From: Ailanthus altissimus
Lineage: Eukaryota; Streptophyta; Magnoliopsida; Sapindales; Simaroubaceae
NCBI GenBank assembly: GCA_946807835.1
Contig: OX327697.1
Span: 13,650,001 to 13,714,000, forward strand
Length of the DNA stretch: 64,000 nucleotides
Direction of reading: 5' to 3'
The position numbers and the translations under genes were made by a program. This document shows, piece by piece, positions 10,917-21,294 of this stretch; the stretch's first letter is position 1, and every line of letters starts with the position of its first letter. The notes below the pieces were generated by a model. That model was not told where the DNA came from. It saw only the letters and a list, made by a program, of their open reading frames with translations, and did not search any database.

Positions 10917-11071
10917 GAGGGGGAGGGATAAATCTGAGCGACATAGGGCTGAATCTCAGTGGATCGTGGCAGCAAGGCCACTCTGCCACTTACAATACCC
11001 CATCGCCTATTTAAGTCGTCTGCAAAGGATTCTACCCGCCGCTCGGTGGAAATTACGATTCAAGGCGACCC
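10917..11071 (-). rRNA. 25S rRNA gene, 3'-terminal fragment, inserted in an LTR
   Basis: On the minus strand this is the last roughly 155 bp of plant 25S rRNA. Recognisable blocks include CGAGCGGCGGGTAGAATCC, TTTGCAGACGACTTAAAT, GGGGTATTGTAAGTGGCAGA, GTGGCCTTGCTGCCACGATC and CACTGAGATTCAGCCC, ending TCCCTCCCCC at the mature 3' terminus. A few differences are visible from the common plant sequence (for example AGGCGATGGGG where GCGACGGGG is usual). About 75 bp downstream (10840-10916) may be 3' external spacer. It is a fragment, not a working rRNA gene. It lies in the opposite orientation to the LTR's own TATA box. Confidence 0.93.
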
Positions 11072-11350
11072 TCGCGATTTGTAAGAGTTTTCTTTTAAGT
11101 TCTTCAGAGAAATTTTATTAGAACTTATCAATATTTTATCTTGTGACATTCTTCTAGACTTTTCACTCACAAATTCTTAATCTATCTTAAGTGTAACATC
11201 TACAATTTTCTTTTACCTCTGGCTATTATCTCTTATAGATAACAGGTCAAGATCCTTGTATTTATTTAAAAACAAAATTGAATTACAATGATCTTTGACA
11301 AAGAAATCTCATTGAGCATCGATCTCACTTATCTTGTGAGATTCACGTCA

Positions 11351-12200
11351 ACTATTTTGCAAGAACACTTCAATTGGCCACACATGAAAAGAGATGTTGA
11401 GAGAATTTATGGCAAATGTGTTTCATGTAGGCAAGTAAACTCTCAAATGCAACTCTATGGTTTGTACACGCCACTGCCTACTCCTAGTAAGCCTTGGATT
11501 GATATTTAGATTGACTTTGTGTTTGGTTTTCTAGGTCTAAACATAGTAGGGGTTCAATTTTTGTGGTTGTGGATAGATATTCTAAAATGGCACATTTCAT
11601 TCCATATCACAAAACTGATGATGCTTTACATGTTGCTGATTTATTTTTTAGAAAATTTATAGATTACATGCTATGCCTAGAACAATAGTTTCGGATAGAG
11701 ATGCTAAGTTCTTGAGTTACTTTTGGAAGATTTTGTTATGTAAGTTAGGAATTAAGTTGTTATTTTCTATTATTTGTCATCTACAAATTGATGTTCAAAC
11801 TAAAGTAGTAAATAGGACTGTCTACTTTTTGAGGGCTATTATTAAAAAGAACATCAAAACTTGGGAAAAGTGTTTACCACAAGTTCATTATGCTATTAAG
11901 TTTTCACTATTGAAATTATTTATGATTTTTAATTCTTTATCTCTACGAATTTAACGTTATTTCAAAGAAAAAAATGATGAATTTGTTAAGCAGGTAAATG
12001 AGAAAGAAAGAGTCAACACTGAGAGGAGGACAAAGTAATGCGCAAAACAAGCTAATAAAGGGCACTGACAGTTGATTTGAACCCGAAGATTGGGTTTGAT
12101 TGCACATGCGAAAAGAAATATTTCTGGCAAAAAGGCTATCTAAGTTGCTTCCGAGAGGAGATGGACATTTTTAAGTCCTTGAGCGCATCAATGACAATGC
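11351..12200 (+). pseudogene. Gypsy integrase, core and C-terminal region
   Basis: After the solo LTR the frame reads TILQEHFNWPHMKRDVERIY, CVSCRQVNSQMQLYGLYTPL and PSKPWIDI, then shifts through [14 protein letters not shown] (11555 onward), then [20 protein letters not shown] at 11673. The middle catalytic Asp (VSDRD) is present. The expected HPQTDGQTEVVNRT block reads [14 protein letters not shown], so the usual Gly has changed. Downstream, [20 protein letters not shown] is readable, then the frame breaks. Stops at 11507 and several frameshifts show that it is dead. Confidence 0.85.
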
Positions 12201-12450
12201 ATATAGTTAGATTTGCTAGGTGAGCACAATGTTAATGCCACTTTTAATGTTACTAATTTGAGTCATTTTGATATAAGTAATGATTTGAGGACAAATCTTT
12301 TTCAAAATGAGGGGAATGATAAGGGGTCGGCTAACAAATGGAATGTAGATCCTATTCAAGTTCCATTTGGTTTGGTTATAAGGGCTCAAGTTAAAATGTT
12401 CAAATAAACTCTCAATGAACTGATTCAAAATATTTAGGTTAAGGTGAATT
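12200..12450 (+). pseudogene. Gypsy pol C-terminal tail
   Basis: The frame LGEHNVNATFNVTNLSHFDI and DLRTNLFQNEGNDKGS is the usual chromatin-proximal tail after integrase. It continues with VPFGLVIRAQVKMFK, a TAA, then TLNELIQNI, corresponding to the family ending ITRARAKKFKEALNGLIQ. It is the counterpart of the minus-strand tail at 45980-46174. Confidence 0.75.
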
Positions 12451-12599
12451 CGTAGAGGTCCAAGGAAGATCCATATATTCCACAATGTTAGATTTCTATG
12501 ATTCAAGCTTTGAAATAATCTAGAAGAATCCCTAAAAGAGAACATATCATAAATTACGTGGATTGAGTGAAGTGTCCTAAATTGGTGATTACCCAAGTT

Positions 12600-13130
12600 T
12601 CTTATTTCTTATTATATTTTATTGTTGAGTTGTATGGCTTGAATGCCAATTGAGGTACTTTTCTTGTTGGTCTTTTAATTTTCAAATTGTATGGGAAATG
12701 AAGAAATTTGAAATTCCCTTGTTTCCTTTTTCTTATGGTAGGCATGATTTTAGGAAATAATGAATTCAATTATCAGAATTCTAATTAGGATATTTTAGTT
12801 TCCTTTTTCTAGCTGTTTGCGAATTTTGGCAGCATATTTAGGGATTTTCTAACTACCAGATTTGTGGACCTCTTTGTATTTAAATAGCCATTAGTAAATT
12901 GAAAAACAATAATTCAGATTTCATTCATAATTTTGTAAGAGAAAATTCACTTTGATTTTTTAGAACTCTTTGAACTTATTGGAAATTTTTTTGTGGCATT
13001 CTCTTTTGACTTATTTATTAATCCTTCCATAATTGATTGTGATGTCTTTATTATACCAAGGTTCTTGCTTCAATATAAGCAACGGGTCACGATTTTATAC
13101 AAATATATTTTTAAACAATCTTGGAGTCTT
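12600..13130 (+). repeat. Candidate 3' LTR or 3' untranslated region of the plus-strand gypsy
   Basis: No coding frame is present. The segment has a TATTTAAATAGCC box at about 12878, followed by a repeat-like leader (GTAAGAGAAAATTCACTTTG, then GAACTTATTGG). This resembles the layout of LTR promoters and R regions elsewhere in the window, but no second copy is present here, so the assignment is by position only. Confidence 0.4.
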
Positions 13131-13249
13131 TCTTAATTCATAAGTTTTTCATATTTTTTACGTGAATTGTATCATATATAATGTGATAAAAGTGATGAAA
13201 AAATATAACTTAAAATTTTTAAAGCACAAAGAAAGCAAACCTTGATGTT

Positions 13250-14680
13250 GTTCTTTGGTCAGTTGAAGATAGTTGGATCCAACGTATATAAGTTGTTGGT
13301 TTGGTAAATAAAAATTTTCTGTTTATAAAAATAAACGCAACGGAAGCCAGATCGTCTTGTTCATAATTACATGTATAGGGATAGAAGATTACCTCAATTT
13401 CTCGCTATGGCAGATCTTGAATTTAATGGCTGCAATCTTCTTTACTATTCTCAATCTTCAAACTCAACGCGTATAGGCGCGTGGATCTTTCTTAATCTCT
13501 AAAACCACTAATACCCAATCTGAAAGAATGGTATTAACTAAATTCTTCTTCCATGTAAGAATACGTAAATGAATTTTTCTCTTTATGGTTATATTCACTT
13601 TTCTTATTACATACCTCTCGTATATATAGGGATCTTCCTTGGGTATTTAGAATTTGATTAGCATTTGAGCTAGTAGATGAATTGGAAGACCCATGGGCTT
13701 CCTAGCTCTAACTTAAAAGGCTTAGTCCTTAGTATCTCATAATGTAACAATTCTTCTAAGTTAACCCCAAGTTATTCTACTAAAAGTCAAGAGCTGTACT
13801 CTAGTAACCCATGTTATAAAATAAAAGCCTATTTAATTAAAACTCCTTTTAATTAAATTGGGCTTGGTCTTTAAACTAATAATAACCACTTAATTGACCA
13901 TCTAATTGATGTCCATAATTAAAGCTAGACCTTGCAAAAATGTCTTACCTCTTTAATTACTTATTTGCCCCTAAGTCACTGAATGCTCTAATAATCACTT
14001 TTAATATATCTATATTTGTAAACAAATTTACAAATAAATATTATTATTCAATAAATAATTTATTGAATAAATTGTGGCCACAGATTCTAATGATCAAGTA
14101 CTGTAAACATCTTAGGTGAACATTAATTATTAAATTCCATCTTGCAAATATATGTTCCTACGATCCATGAAATTATATCTCCAAGCTATTGAGGTTTTGA
14201 CCGTTTATGTGGATCTCACTCCGTAATAACTCAAAAGATACAACGCATGAATGTAAGTTCATTACCTGCTCAGGATTAAGATCAATCAAGCTTATTAAAA
14301 CTTTTGTGAATTAAGATCTACGACATTTAGTTAACCAAATCAAAATTCACAGTAGTCCTATTCAATGAATCATATACATTAGTTTCTCTACTCAAAGTCT
14401 CTACTTCGATGATCAAGGTAGATCATCCACTATAAGAAGCAGAAAAACTATAACCTTATTTAATGAAATTTCCTTTTCATTAATAGTTGTTAACATGATT
14501 TAATTTATAAAGAACTTGTGATCTATACCCTCTGTATTAATATTATATGCCTAATACATAGATCACATTCTTTATAAATATGGGCTCATCAATGTATGCT
14601 AAATTATATGTATGAATAAACTTTATTAATCTAATAAAATGTTATTACACATATTTTAAGGGCATAAAATAACATAAATT
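13250..14680. repeat. LTR-like noncoding sequence, no gene seen
   Basis: This AT-rich stretch has no coding frame I can support. It has blocks typical of retrotransposon untranslated or LTR DNA: runs of TTAATTAAA-like sequence, and a pair of related words about 60 bp apart (TGATCTATACC and TAGATCACATTC) near 14520-14570. No inverted or direct terminal repeats could be placed, so no element name is given. Confidence 0.35.
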
Positions 14681-14689
14681 GTCTAACAT

Positions 14690-15260
14690 AAGTTTCATTA
14701 ATATGCTCTGCCCCACACCTAACTCCATCCAAACAAACTATGTCCATTTGCCAAAAATTGTTCAGAGATTGGTTAAAGCAATCTGGTGGTGGTGGTTTGA
14801 AACCCACTTGGAGAAATATGAGATATGAAGACAATGCAAACAAATGGTCACCCCTTCCTCTAAAGGGACATTCCACACCTCCAAATGGGGAATTGCACCA
14901 AATCTTTATTGTAAGTCTCCAACAAACGAGAGCATTGAGACTCGAGAGTTGGTGTAGGAGAGGACCATAGGTTGGCATCAATTTTCGCGCCCATAAGCGA
15001 GCACCTGATGGTTCTTCTAATGGCCTACTATATCATGGACAAGTAACAAAATACCGGTAGAAATTGTGGAACTATAGGGCATGAGCCTCATCTGGTCTAT
15101 TGATTGATGTAAATTTCCTTCTATATATATAACACGATGACCTTCCATGAGTTTGCATGGTCCATTGGTGTCTCCGTTTAGGGAAATAAATCTCACCGCC
15201 AATGTAGATGGTAGTTACGAAATCCTTAATGTGGATGATGGTCAATACACTATGTTAAAA
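14690..15260. other. Unresolved segment with weakly coding character
   Basis: Overlapping open frames exist on both strands (14740-14970 plus, 14631-14981 minus, 15017-15202 minus). Base composition is more balanced than in the flanks. The minus frame at 15017-15202 starts MAVRFISLNGDTNGPC and is open for 61 residues, but I recognise no family. It may be an exon relic or transposon fragment. From 15260 to 16080 I see only AT-rich DNA with no gene. Confidence 0.25.
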
Positions 15261-16089
15261 AGTTTCCTTGCAGTAATGATATATGGAAACGACATGGTTG
15301 ATATTGTTAGCATTTAAACAATCGATCAGAATGAATAAATACTAGTATTGTACTTTTGCAGTAACCCTTATTGGATGTTGATTGTACTCCATATGTTACA
15401 CATTCATTAAACTTAAAACAGTTGATTCCGTAGTTAAATGTAATTACTCTGATACTTAAGCATCTTATTAACTAAAATCACAATATTACATGTGTATTTG
15501 AGGAAACATCCTCTTGAAGGTACTATTAGCTCATACATTCAACAGATCCCTAAAAAATATAATTATATTTTTTTGTCTTGGCCCTATTTGTCTTTATATT
15601 TTAACCATGTGCTCGTTAATGAATTTTTTACGTGCCATTACTCCCTTAAATTCAATGAATCAATTTTTTCAATTTATGATGTTATTTCTCGGCTTATGAA
15701 TTCTCCATCTAGGATTTTTTTGTAATTATAATAAATTTAAAAGATTTCGGTGATAAATATGAAATTAGTTTGGAGTTGTGGTTTTTCTTCAAATGCAAAG
15801 AAGTGGTTCAGCATTAAAGTACCCCTCCCCCTAAATGCTGTTTAATCTTCTTGATAAACTGAACGAACAAGTTCAAACAAAATTTCTGACCGAATTATGT
15901 GAATCTTTTGCACAAATTTTCTGACCGCTAAAATTCAATAAATATTGAACGAATGGGCATTATGTGATACACAATATTCAATAAATACAGAACAAACAGG
16001 CTAAAATAAAATTTCTAATTGCATTACGTGATTATTACGTAAAATTCAACAAATATCAATATGTAGTAGATTCTCGAAAATGGTTGCTA

Positions 16090-16790
16090 GTCGTAGGTTT
16101 ATTGACACGGGTCAATTAGTAAACTGGAAAGATCGTTCTATGTCTGTTTCTATATTGTCAAGATGATTAGTTTTAAGAAACTAAGAATTTAGTAGAAGCT
16201 CGTATAAGCATGTAGGTGTTAAGAAATGACTTGATTAGAGCTTTCGGCCACTGCTTCCACAACTGGACAAGAGTAAAAGTGAGTGCTTCAGGTGGATAGG
16301 CTTCGACGCTCTCAACCTGATTTGGATCATTTGACTATGGCTCCGCGTTCTTTACAATCATAAGCTCGATCATAAAGGTCCAAATCAGGGTCTCCATCTC
16401 GCCTTATTAAAGAAGTTTGAGCAAATCTACATTAGGTTAGAATTCTAGAGAGTGGTATCTCTTACTAGGGGCTTGGCCCCACCGTGCAATCACAAACACA
16501 AAATAGAAATGGAATTCATTGATTGATATGGAGCCAAGTTAGAGACGATAAGAGCGCACCAACTCCCGAATTTACTCTAATCAACGTCTTTCTCGAATGT
16601 GAGAATTCGCAAAAAGTAATTAATTCTATATCTAAATGGAATTGATAGGAAACTATAGCTAGTGGCATGAGTTTTCATCAAAAATTTCTTTTCGTTGGTT
16701 CGAATCTATCTAACAGCAAGTCAAGGTGCTAATTAGAACGAAGGCTTCTTGTTCAAAGACTGCTAAGGTTAGAATGAAAATAATGTCTAT
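16090..16790. other. Compositionally distinct island, possible organelle-derived DNA
   Basis: This 700-bp stretch is less AT-rich than its surroundings and lacks long A/T runs. It contains words such as GGCTTCGACGCTCTCAACC and GGGGCTTGGCCCCACCG that look like plant mitochondrial intergenic DNA. No gene could be read. The call is an impression from composition only. Confidence 0.2.
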
Positions 16791-17131
16791 TTGTTATCAT
16801 TTAATCTAAGTATCCGATATTACGTTATAATTAAAAATAAAAAATGCAGTGACAGCCCATACATTTGAAGCAAATGACAAATCGCATTCTCCACCCGCAT
16901 AAGCTTTTTACATGCAACGAATTTGACATTACAGACATTTAAGTAGTATAAGTATATCATCGAAAAAATGTTATAAAGCACAGTAAGTAAAAATTACCCT
17001 GGCGGTTCTTAAGGTTGGCGCAATAATGACGTCATGGCTAAATGATATTGCTTACATAATACTATTAAAATATTAGTCCATAATTCTATCTGTTGAACTG
17101 CAATAGATAGCCTATAACGACGTCATGTCAT

Positions 17132-18060
17132 TCAGAAGTATGACTTATTTTGCAATGTTTGGACAAAATGTCTGCCTCCGAACGTACCGCTTGGCACATA
17201 GCCACTAGAGGATGGTTGTAACAGAGATGCGGTTGCCACTGAACTCAATTTCACAGTCCTCTCACTAGTCTGAAAGTTGTTTGTGATTAAGAATGACAAT
17301 AATACGATGTTATTTGAACATAACATCAACAAATTTATAACCTCGTATCCACCTACTTTCTTGCATGGCCTTCTATTTAATTTGCATGTCCTTCTATTAT
17401 GTCCACGCTCCCTACAAAATGCACACGCGTTAGACCTCGTCCTCATATGAACATTAACATAACCACATTCAATGTAACATGTTATTCACGGATAGAACAT
17501 GCATTAACAGGTTATTAACGACATACCAATAGGATGTGCATATGACCTCGGAAGCAGATTCTCTGAAGCATGTCCTTCTATTGTGGTCATCCACTCCACA
17601 ACTTGCACACTTGATTGTTTTCTTTTGCTTTCTAGAATCAGCATTACCATGTCCAATGCTTGTACCAGGACCATAATCTACGATAATACCCCCTTCCATG
17701 AGACTGTCCTTTGGTGTCGGAACTGTGAATGATTTAGCATACTCATTCCCTTAGGTGTCGGCATACCCAGTGGTATGATTTCCAATTCAACACCCAATCG
17801 CCGCCATCTTTGCACTATACACTCCTGTATCACACCAACAAATTCCTCATATGAGTCCATGGGATCCAGGCTGTCACCTTATATCGATCTGATGTAAGAA
17901 TGGGCCTTTGTAACATTTTTGCACATGCATAACTCTGAAGCAGGATTTAGCTACATTCATCAGGTGTGACGATCTTGGGACAGTCGCGATACCCTTGCAC
18001 CCAAATAATCACAAGTCCTGCTTCCATTTGCTTATAGAAGACATTATTTGAGCGACAGGT
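17132..18060 (-). pseudogene. Fragment encoding two CCHC zinc knuckles, Mutator-like or SWIM-associated type
   Basis: Three minus-strand frames follow each other. The first (17860-17678) starts MDSYEEFVGVIQECIVQRWR and contains PLGMPTPKGMSMLNHSQF. The second (17699-17469) has CASCGVDDHNRRTC. The third (17446-17132) has CAFCRERGHNRRTC. Both knuckles keep the Cys-Cys-His-Cys ligands and the HNRRTC ending that is common at the C-terminus of plant Mutator-like transposases (compare CSRCRQHGHNRQTC at 61810). GT-containing boundaries after RPCKK and SASEV suggest introns, so this could be a spliced gene tail rather than a dead one. No transposase core was found upstream; 18060-18865 shows no gene. 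Confidence 0.45.
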
Positions 18061-18867
18061 TCTGCAGGATTTATTGTAAACCAATTCTTAGTACAAATTA
18101 CAATAGGAGTATGATTAAAATAGCAAACCCCCAACATAATTGTTAACTGAAGCAAAAATTATTGTCCATGTTTGAAACAATTGGTGTAAATAAAAGAGAA
18201 ACAGCACCCATACGCAACTATAGGCAGCATATATTTGTACTATCATCCTTTAGGATTGGCATAACTTAATAGTGGCAAAGGAAATACATAAACGAAGCAA
18301 GGACACTAACCTGACAATCTCCAATTTGTTGTTGTATATCAGCTTTTTTTCAAACGAATGTCAAAAACCTACTTCACCGTTGTTGGTTACTGTAAGGAAT
18401 ATGCGAAGGAGAGAAGACGAGTGAGTTTGGGTTGACAAAAAGCGTCTGTTGAAATCAATTGGGATTCCTCGTGGATTTTGTACGTGTTGGTGGGCCCCAC
18501 TTATGTGAATTTTTTGAAATGGCGACTGACGAGAAGTAAATCTCACTACTCATCCTTTACACAATTGAATAATAATCGACCCATGCGAGTTACATAATAC
18601 CACCAATTGCCCAGACTCCACACAATTACAAAGACTCGTACTTTTATCAATTGTCCTCTCAAACTAAGCAATTTCGCAGGTACGCATTGTAGGGATTTTG
18701 CAAGGACTCATAGTAATGTATTGATCACTATTTAAATTAGGATATATTAAATCTTTCTCATATGGTAGAGGTTAAAAGTTTGATAAAAATTGATATTTGA
18801 TTTATAACATATTTGTATTATGTATTATACATTGATGCGCACATTAAAAATGTGCGAGTTCTACCTT

Positions 18868-18872
18868 AAAAT
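18868..18872. other. Target site duplication AAAAT (left)
   Basis: AAAAT directly precedes the left LTR of the copia element and is repeated at 23910-23914 after the right LTR. Confidence 0.9.
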
Positions 18873-19305
18873 TGTTAAGAAATTGAGGGGTGATGCAGGA
18901 TCGCAGTTAAAGCGAAATTGAGAAAAATAATAAAAATAAAAATAAGACAAAACACAAGTTTACGTGGTTCGACTTTTAGCTTATGTCCACGGGCGAAGAC
19001 AGAAGAATATTTTACTATTGATAATAGAGAATACAAGTATTATAATGTTTTAGCCTTACAACCTAAAATCCCAATACACCCAATTCTCTCAAATCACTGA
19101 AAAAACTCTCACAAGCTTTTCAAATTCTCTCTAATTTGTAATGGAAAATACATTGCTAAACTCTCCCTTTTATAGGGAGAGTTGAGCAAGTGGACAGCCT
19201 TAATAAGGTTGTCCATAATTGCAAATTTGCTGGCACCGTGTGCTAGCAAATTTGCAAATACAAAATTGCAAATTTGCAGCTGGCACATGGTGCCAGCTGT
19301 TGACA
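18873..19305 (-). repeat. Copia 3' LTR
   Basis: The 433-bp repeat matches 23477-23909 without length difference. On the minus strand it starts TGTCAACAGC and ends TTCTTAACA. Confidence 0.95.
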
Positions 19306-19318
19306 ATTCTCCCACTTG
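19306..19318 (-). other. Copia polypurine tract
   Basis: On the minus strand AAGTGGGAGAAT lies immediately before the 3' LTR, the position and base composition expected of the plus-strand primer. Confidence 0.75.
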
Positions 19319-19383
19319 GAGATTTGATTGAAAATCAATCAAGTCTTCACACCATTCTTTCTTCTTCGCCAAAGCCATGTTGC

Positions 19384-20890
19384 CTACGTGTTTGCTAGGC
19401 CATGCAAGGATCTGCACCATACAAACTTGTTGGTATTGGTGGGCTTGGTCAACACATCTGCTAGGTTATCATCTGTATGAATTTTTTTCATATCCACATT
19501 TTCATCTTCTACCACTTCACGAACAAAGTGATATGGAACACCTATGTGCTTCGTTCTTGAATGAAAAACCGGATTCCTTGCAATGTGTAAGGCACTCTGA
19601 CTGTCACAAAACAATTCAACTTTCTCTTGCTTGTGCCCGAGCTCCTCCAATAATCTTTGTATCCAAATTGCTTCCTTGCAAGCTTGTATAACTGTCATGT
19701 TATTCTGCTTCTGTAGTAGATAATGCTACAACAGTTTGCAGTTTCGAAACCCAGCTTACAGCTCCTCCTGCAAGTTTAAACACATAGCCAGTAGTGGATT
19801 TTCTTTTATCAAGGTCTCTTGCAAAATCTGAATCCACATAGCCCTTAACAATAAAATCTGATCCTCCGTAACATAAAGCAACATCTGAGGTACCCTTAAT
19901 GTATCTAAGGATCCTCCTGACACAACCCCAATGCTCTCTACCAGGATTCGCCATGTATCTACTAACTGCTCCCACTGCTTGTGCAATGTCTGGTCTCGTA
20001 CAAATCATAGCGAACATTAAACTTCCTACTGCTGATGCATACGATACTCGAGACATCTCCTTCCTCTCTGCTTCTTTGCTAGGACACATCTTAGAGGATA
20101 ATTTGAAATTAACAGGGAGTGGGGTACTAATTGGCTTACAATCTTGCATGTTGAAGCGCCACAAGATTTTCTTTAAGTAGTTCTTCTGAGAAAGCCAAAT
20201 CTTTCTGTTATTTCTGTCTCAGTGAATTTGCATCCCTAGAATCTTGTTTGCTGGTCCCAAGTCCTTCATATCAAATTCCCTAGCCAACTGTGCCTTCAAT
20301 TCTTGGACTCGATCTTTGTTGGGGCCTGCCACCAACATGTCATCCACGTACAATAGTAAATTAATGAAATCATTATCATCTTCAAACCTTTTGTAGTATG
20401 TACAATGGTCTGAACTAAGTTTGTTGTATCCAAGGCTGATGATATAGGAATCAAATCTCTTGTACCAATACCTCGGCGCCTGTTTGAGACCGTACAGAGA
20501 TTTGTTCAACCTGCAAACCAAGTTCTCTTTTCCTTCTTCTTTAAAACCTTCTGGTTGGAGCATATAAATTTCTTTTTCAAGTTCTCCATGAAGAAAAGCT
20601 GTCTTCACATCTAGCTGTTCTAGATGTAAGTCAAATGTAGCACACATTGCCAGGACTATTCTGACTGTCGTGAGTCAAACCACAGGGGAAAATATCTCAT
20701 TAAAGTCAATACCTTCTTTCTGAGCATAAACTTTCACCACCAATCTCGCACGATACCACTCCACTTGATCATTCCATCCCGTTTGATCTTGTAGACCCAT
20801 TTGTTTCCAATGGCTTTTCTTCCACGTGGCAGTGCAACCAGCTCTCATGTTTTGTTCTTATGCAAAGCTTCAATCTCTTCTTGCATTGCT
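19384..20890 (-). pseudogene. Copia reverse transcriptase and RNase H
   Basis: Reading down the minus strand, NKWVYKIKRDG begins near 20805, followed by LEQLDVKTAFLHGELEKEI (20620 region), LNKSLYGLKQAPRYWYKRF, LLLYVDDMLVAG with the catalytic YVDD intact, LGPANKILGMQIH, then SYASAVGSLMFAMICTRPDI and the RNase H part (YVDSDFARDLDKRKSTTGYV; VALSTTEAE; FCDSQSALHIARNPVFHSRT; HTDDNLADVLTKP). Stops occur after VSL (20896), in the SPVV-LTT word near 20672, and after GMQIH (20219). A one-base insertion after TTEAE (about 19700) shifts the frame into the 19384-19698 segment. RNase H acidic residues are kept. It would copy element RNA into DNA if intact. Confidence 0.95.
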
Positions 20891-20895
20891 GTCAT

Positions 20896-21294
20896 CTATA
20901 GAGAAACATCTTGACTTTTAGAAGCCTCCTGGAAAGTTGTTGGCTCTCCATCCTCTGTTAGAAGGCAGTATGCAACATGAGCCTCTATGACATACTCCGA
21001 GTGCCACACTGGTGGTCGTCTCTCACGAGTTGATCGACGATCATCTGTAGCCTCAGACTCTACTGGTTCTTGTTCTTCGTGCCCTGGTGCTGCTTCAGAG
21101 GAATCTGAATCTTCTTGTACTTGATTATTTTCCATTTGTACCGTTGTAGTTTCTGGATTTTCCTTCATTGTGCTATCATCTTTATCATTCCTTTGCAGTT
21201 TATCTTCTGCAAATATCACATCTTTGCTGATAACGACCTTGTAGGTAGTGGGATCCCACAGGCGATACCCATTGACTCCATCAGCATATCCCAA
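20896..21294 (-). pseudogene. Copia integrase C-terminus and linker to reverse transcriptase
   Basis: This 132-residue frame starts MGYADGVNGYRLWDPTTYKV, which normally continues the integrase from the previous frame without interruption. The frameshift lies near 21346, in the PVYVMY region, where a short deletion is apparent compared with relatives. The rest is an acidic, Glu-rich linker ending RRSTRERRPPVWHSEYV, the usual spacer before reverse transcriptase. It ends at a TAA at 20896 in place of a sense codon. Confidence 0.85.

Larger units (their letters stand above)
10196..11350 (+). mobile_element. Solo gypsy LTR carrying a 25S rRNA fragment, inserted in integrase
   Basis: The insert begins TGATGTGAAC and ends TTCACGTCA, the same ends as the LTR family at 3271-4196 and 6743-7502 but in plus orientation. 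It has a TATAAATA box at 10775-10782. It is longer than its relatives because about 240 bp of foreign DNA (about 10836-11076) interrupt it; that block contains the end of a 25S rRNA gene. It splits the integrase between ...KILAV and TILQEHFNWPHM. I could not find a convincing 5-bp target duplication, so the ends may have been altered. Confidence 0.8.
4200..13130 (+). mobile_element. Degenerate Ty3/gypsy element with three nested solo LTRs
   Basis: A plus-strand gypsy can be followed from a gag start at 4319 through zinc knuckle, protease, reverse transcriptase, RNase H, integrase and the pol C-terminal tail at about 12400. A candidate 3' LTR lies at about 12600-13130. It is broken by many stops and by three insertions: 6743-7502, 7735-9304 and 10196-11350. 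Each insertion splits a recognisable protein motif, so the original order is certain. No matching 5' LTR is visible; a minus-oriented LTR of another copy sits at that place. Confidence 0.85.

Noticed and set aside
10196..11350. Target duplication for the LTR with the rRNA insert
   Set aside because: Flanks GCCGT and ACTAT do not match, and shifting the ends did not give a convincing repeat.
19377..20180. Plus-strand open frames within the copia pol region
   Set aside because: They are shadows of the clear minus-strand reverse transcriptase and RNase H frames.
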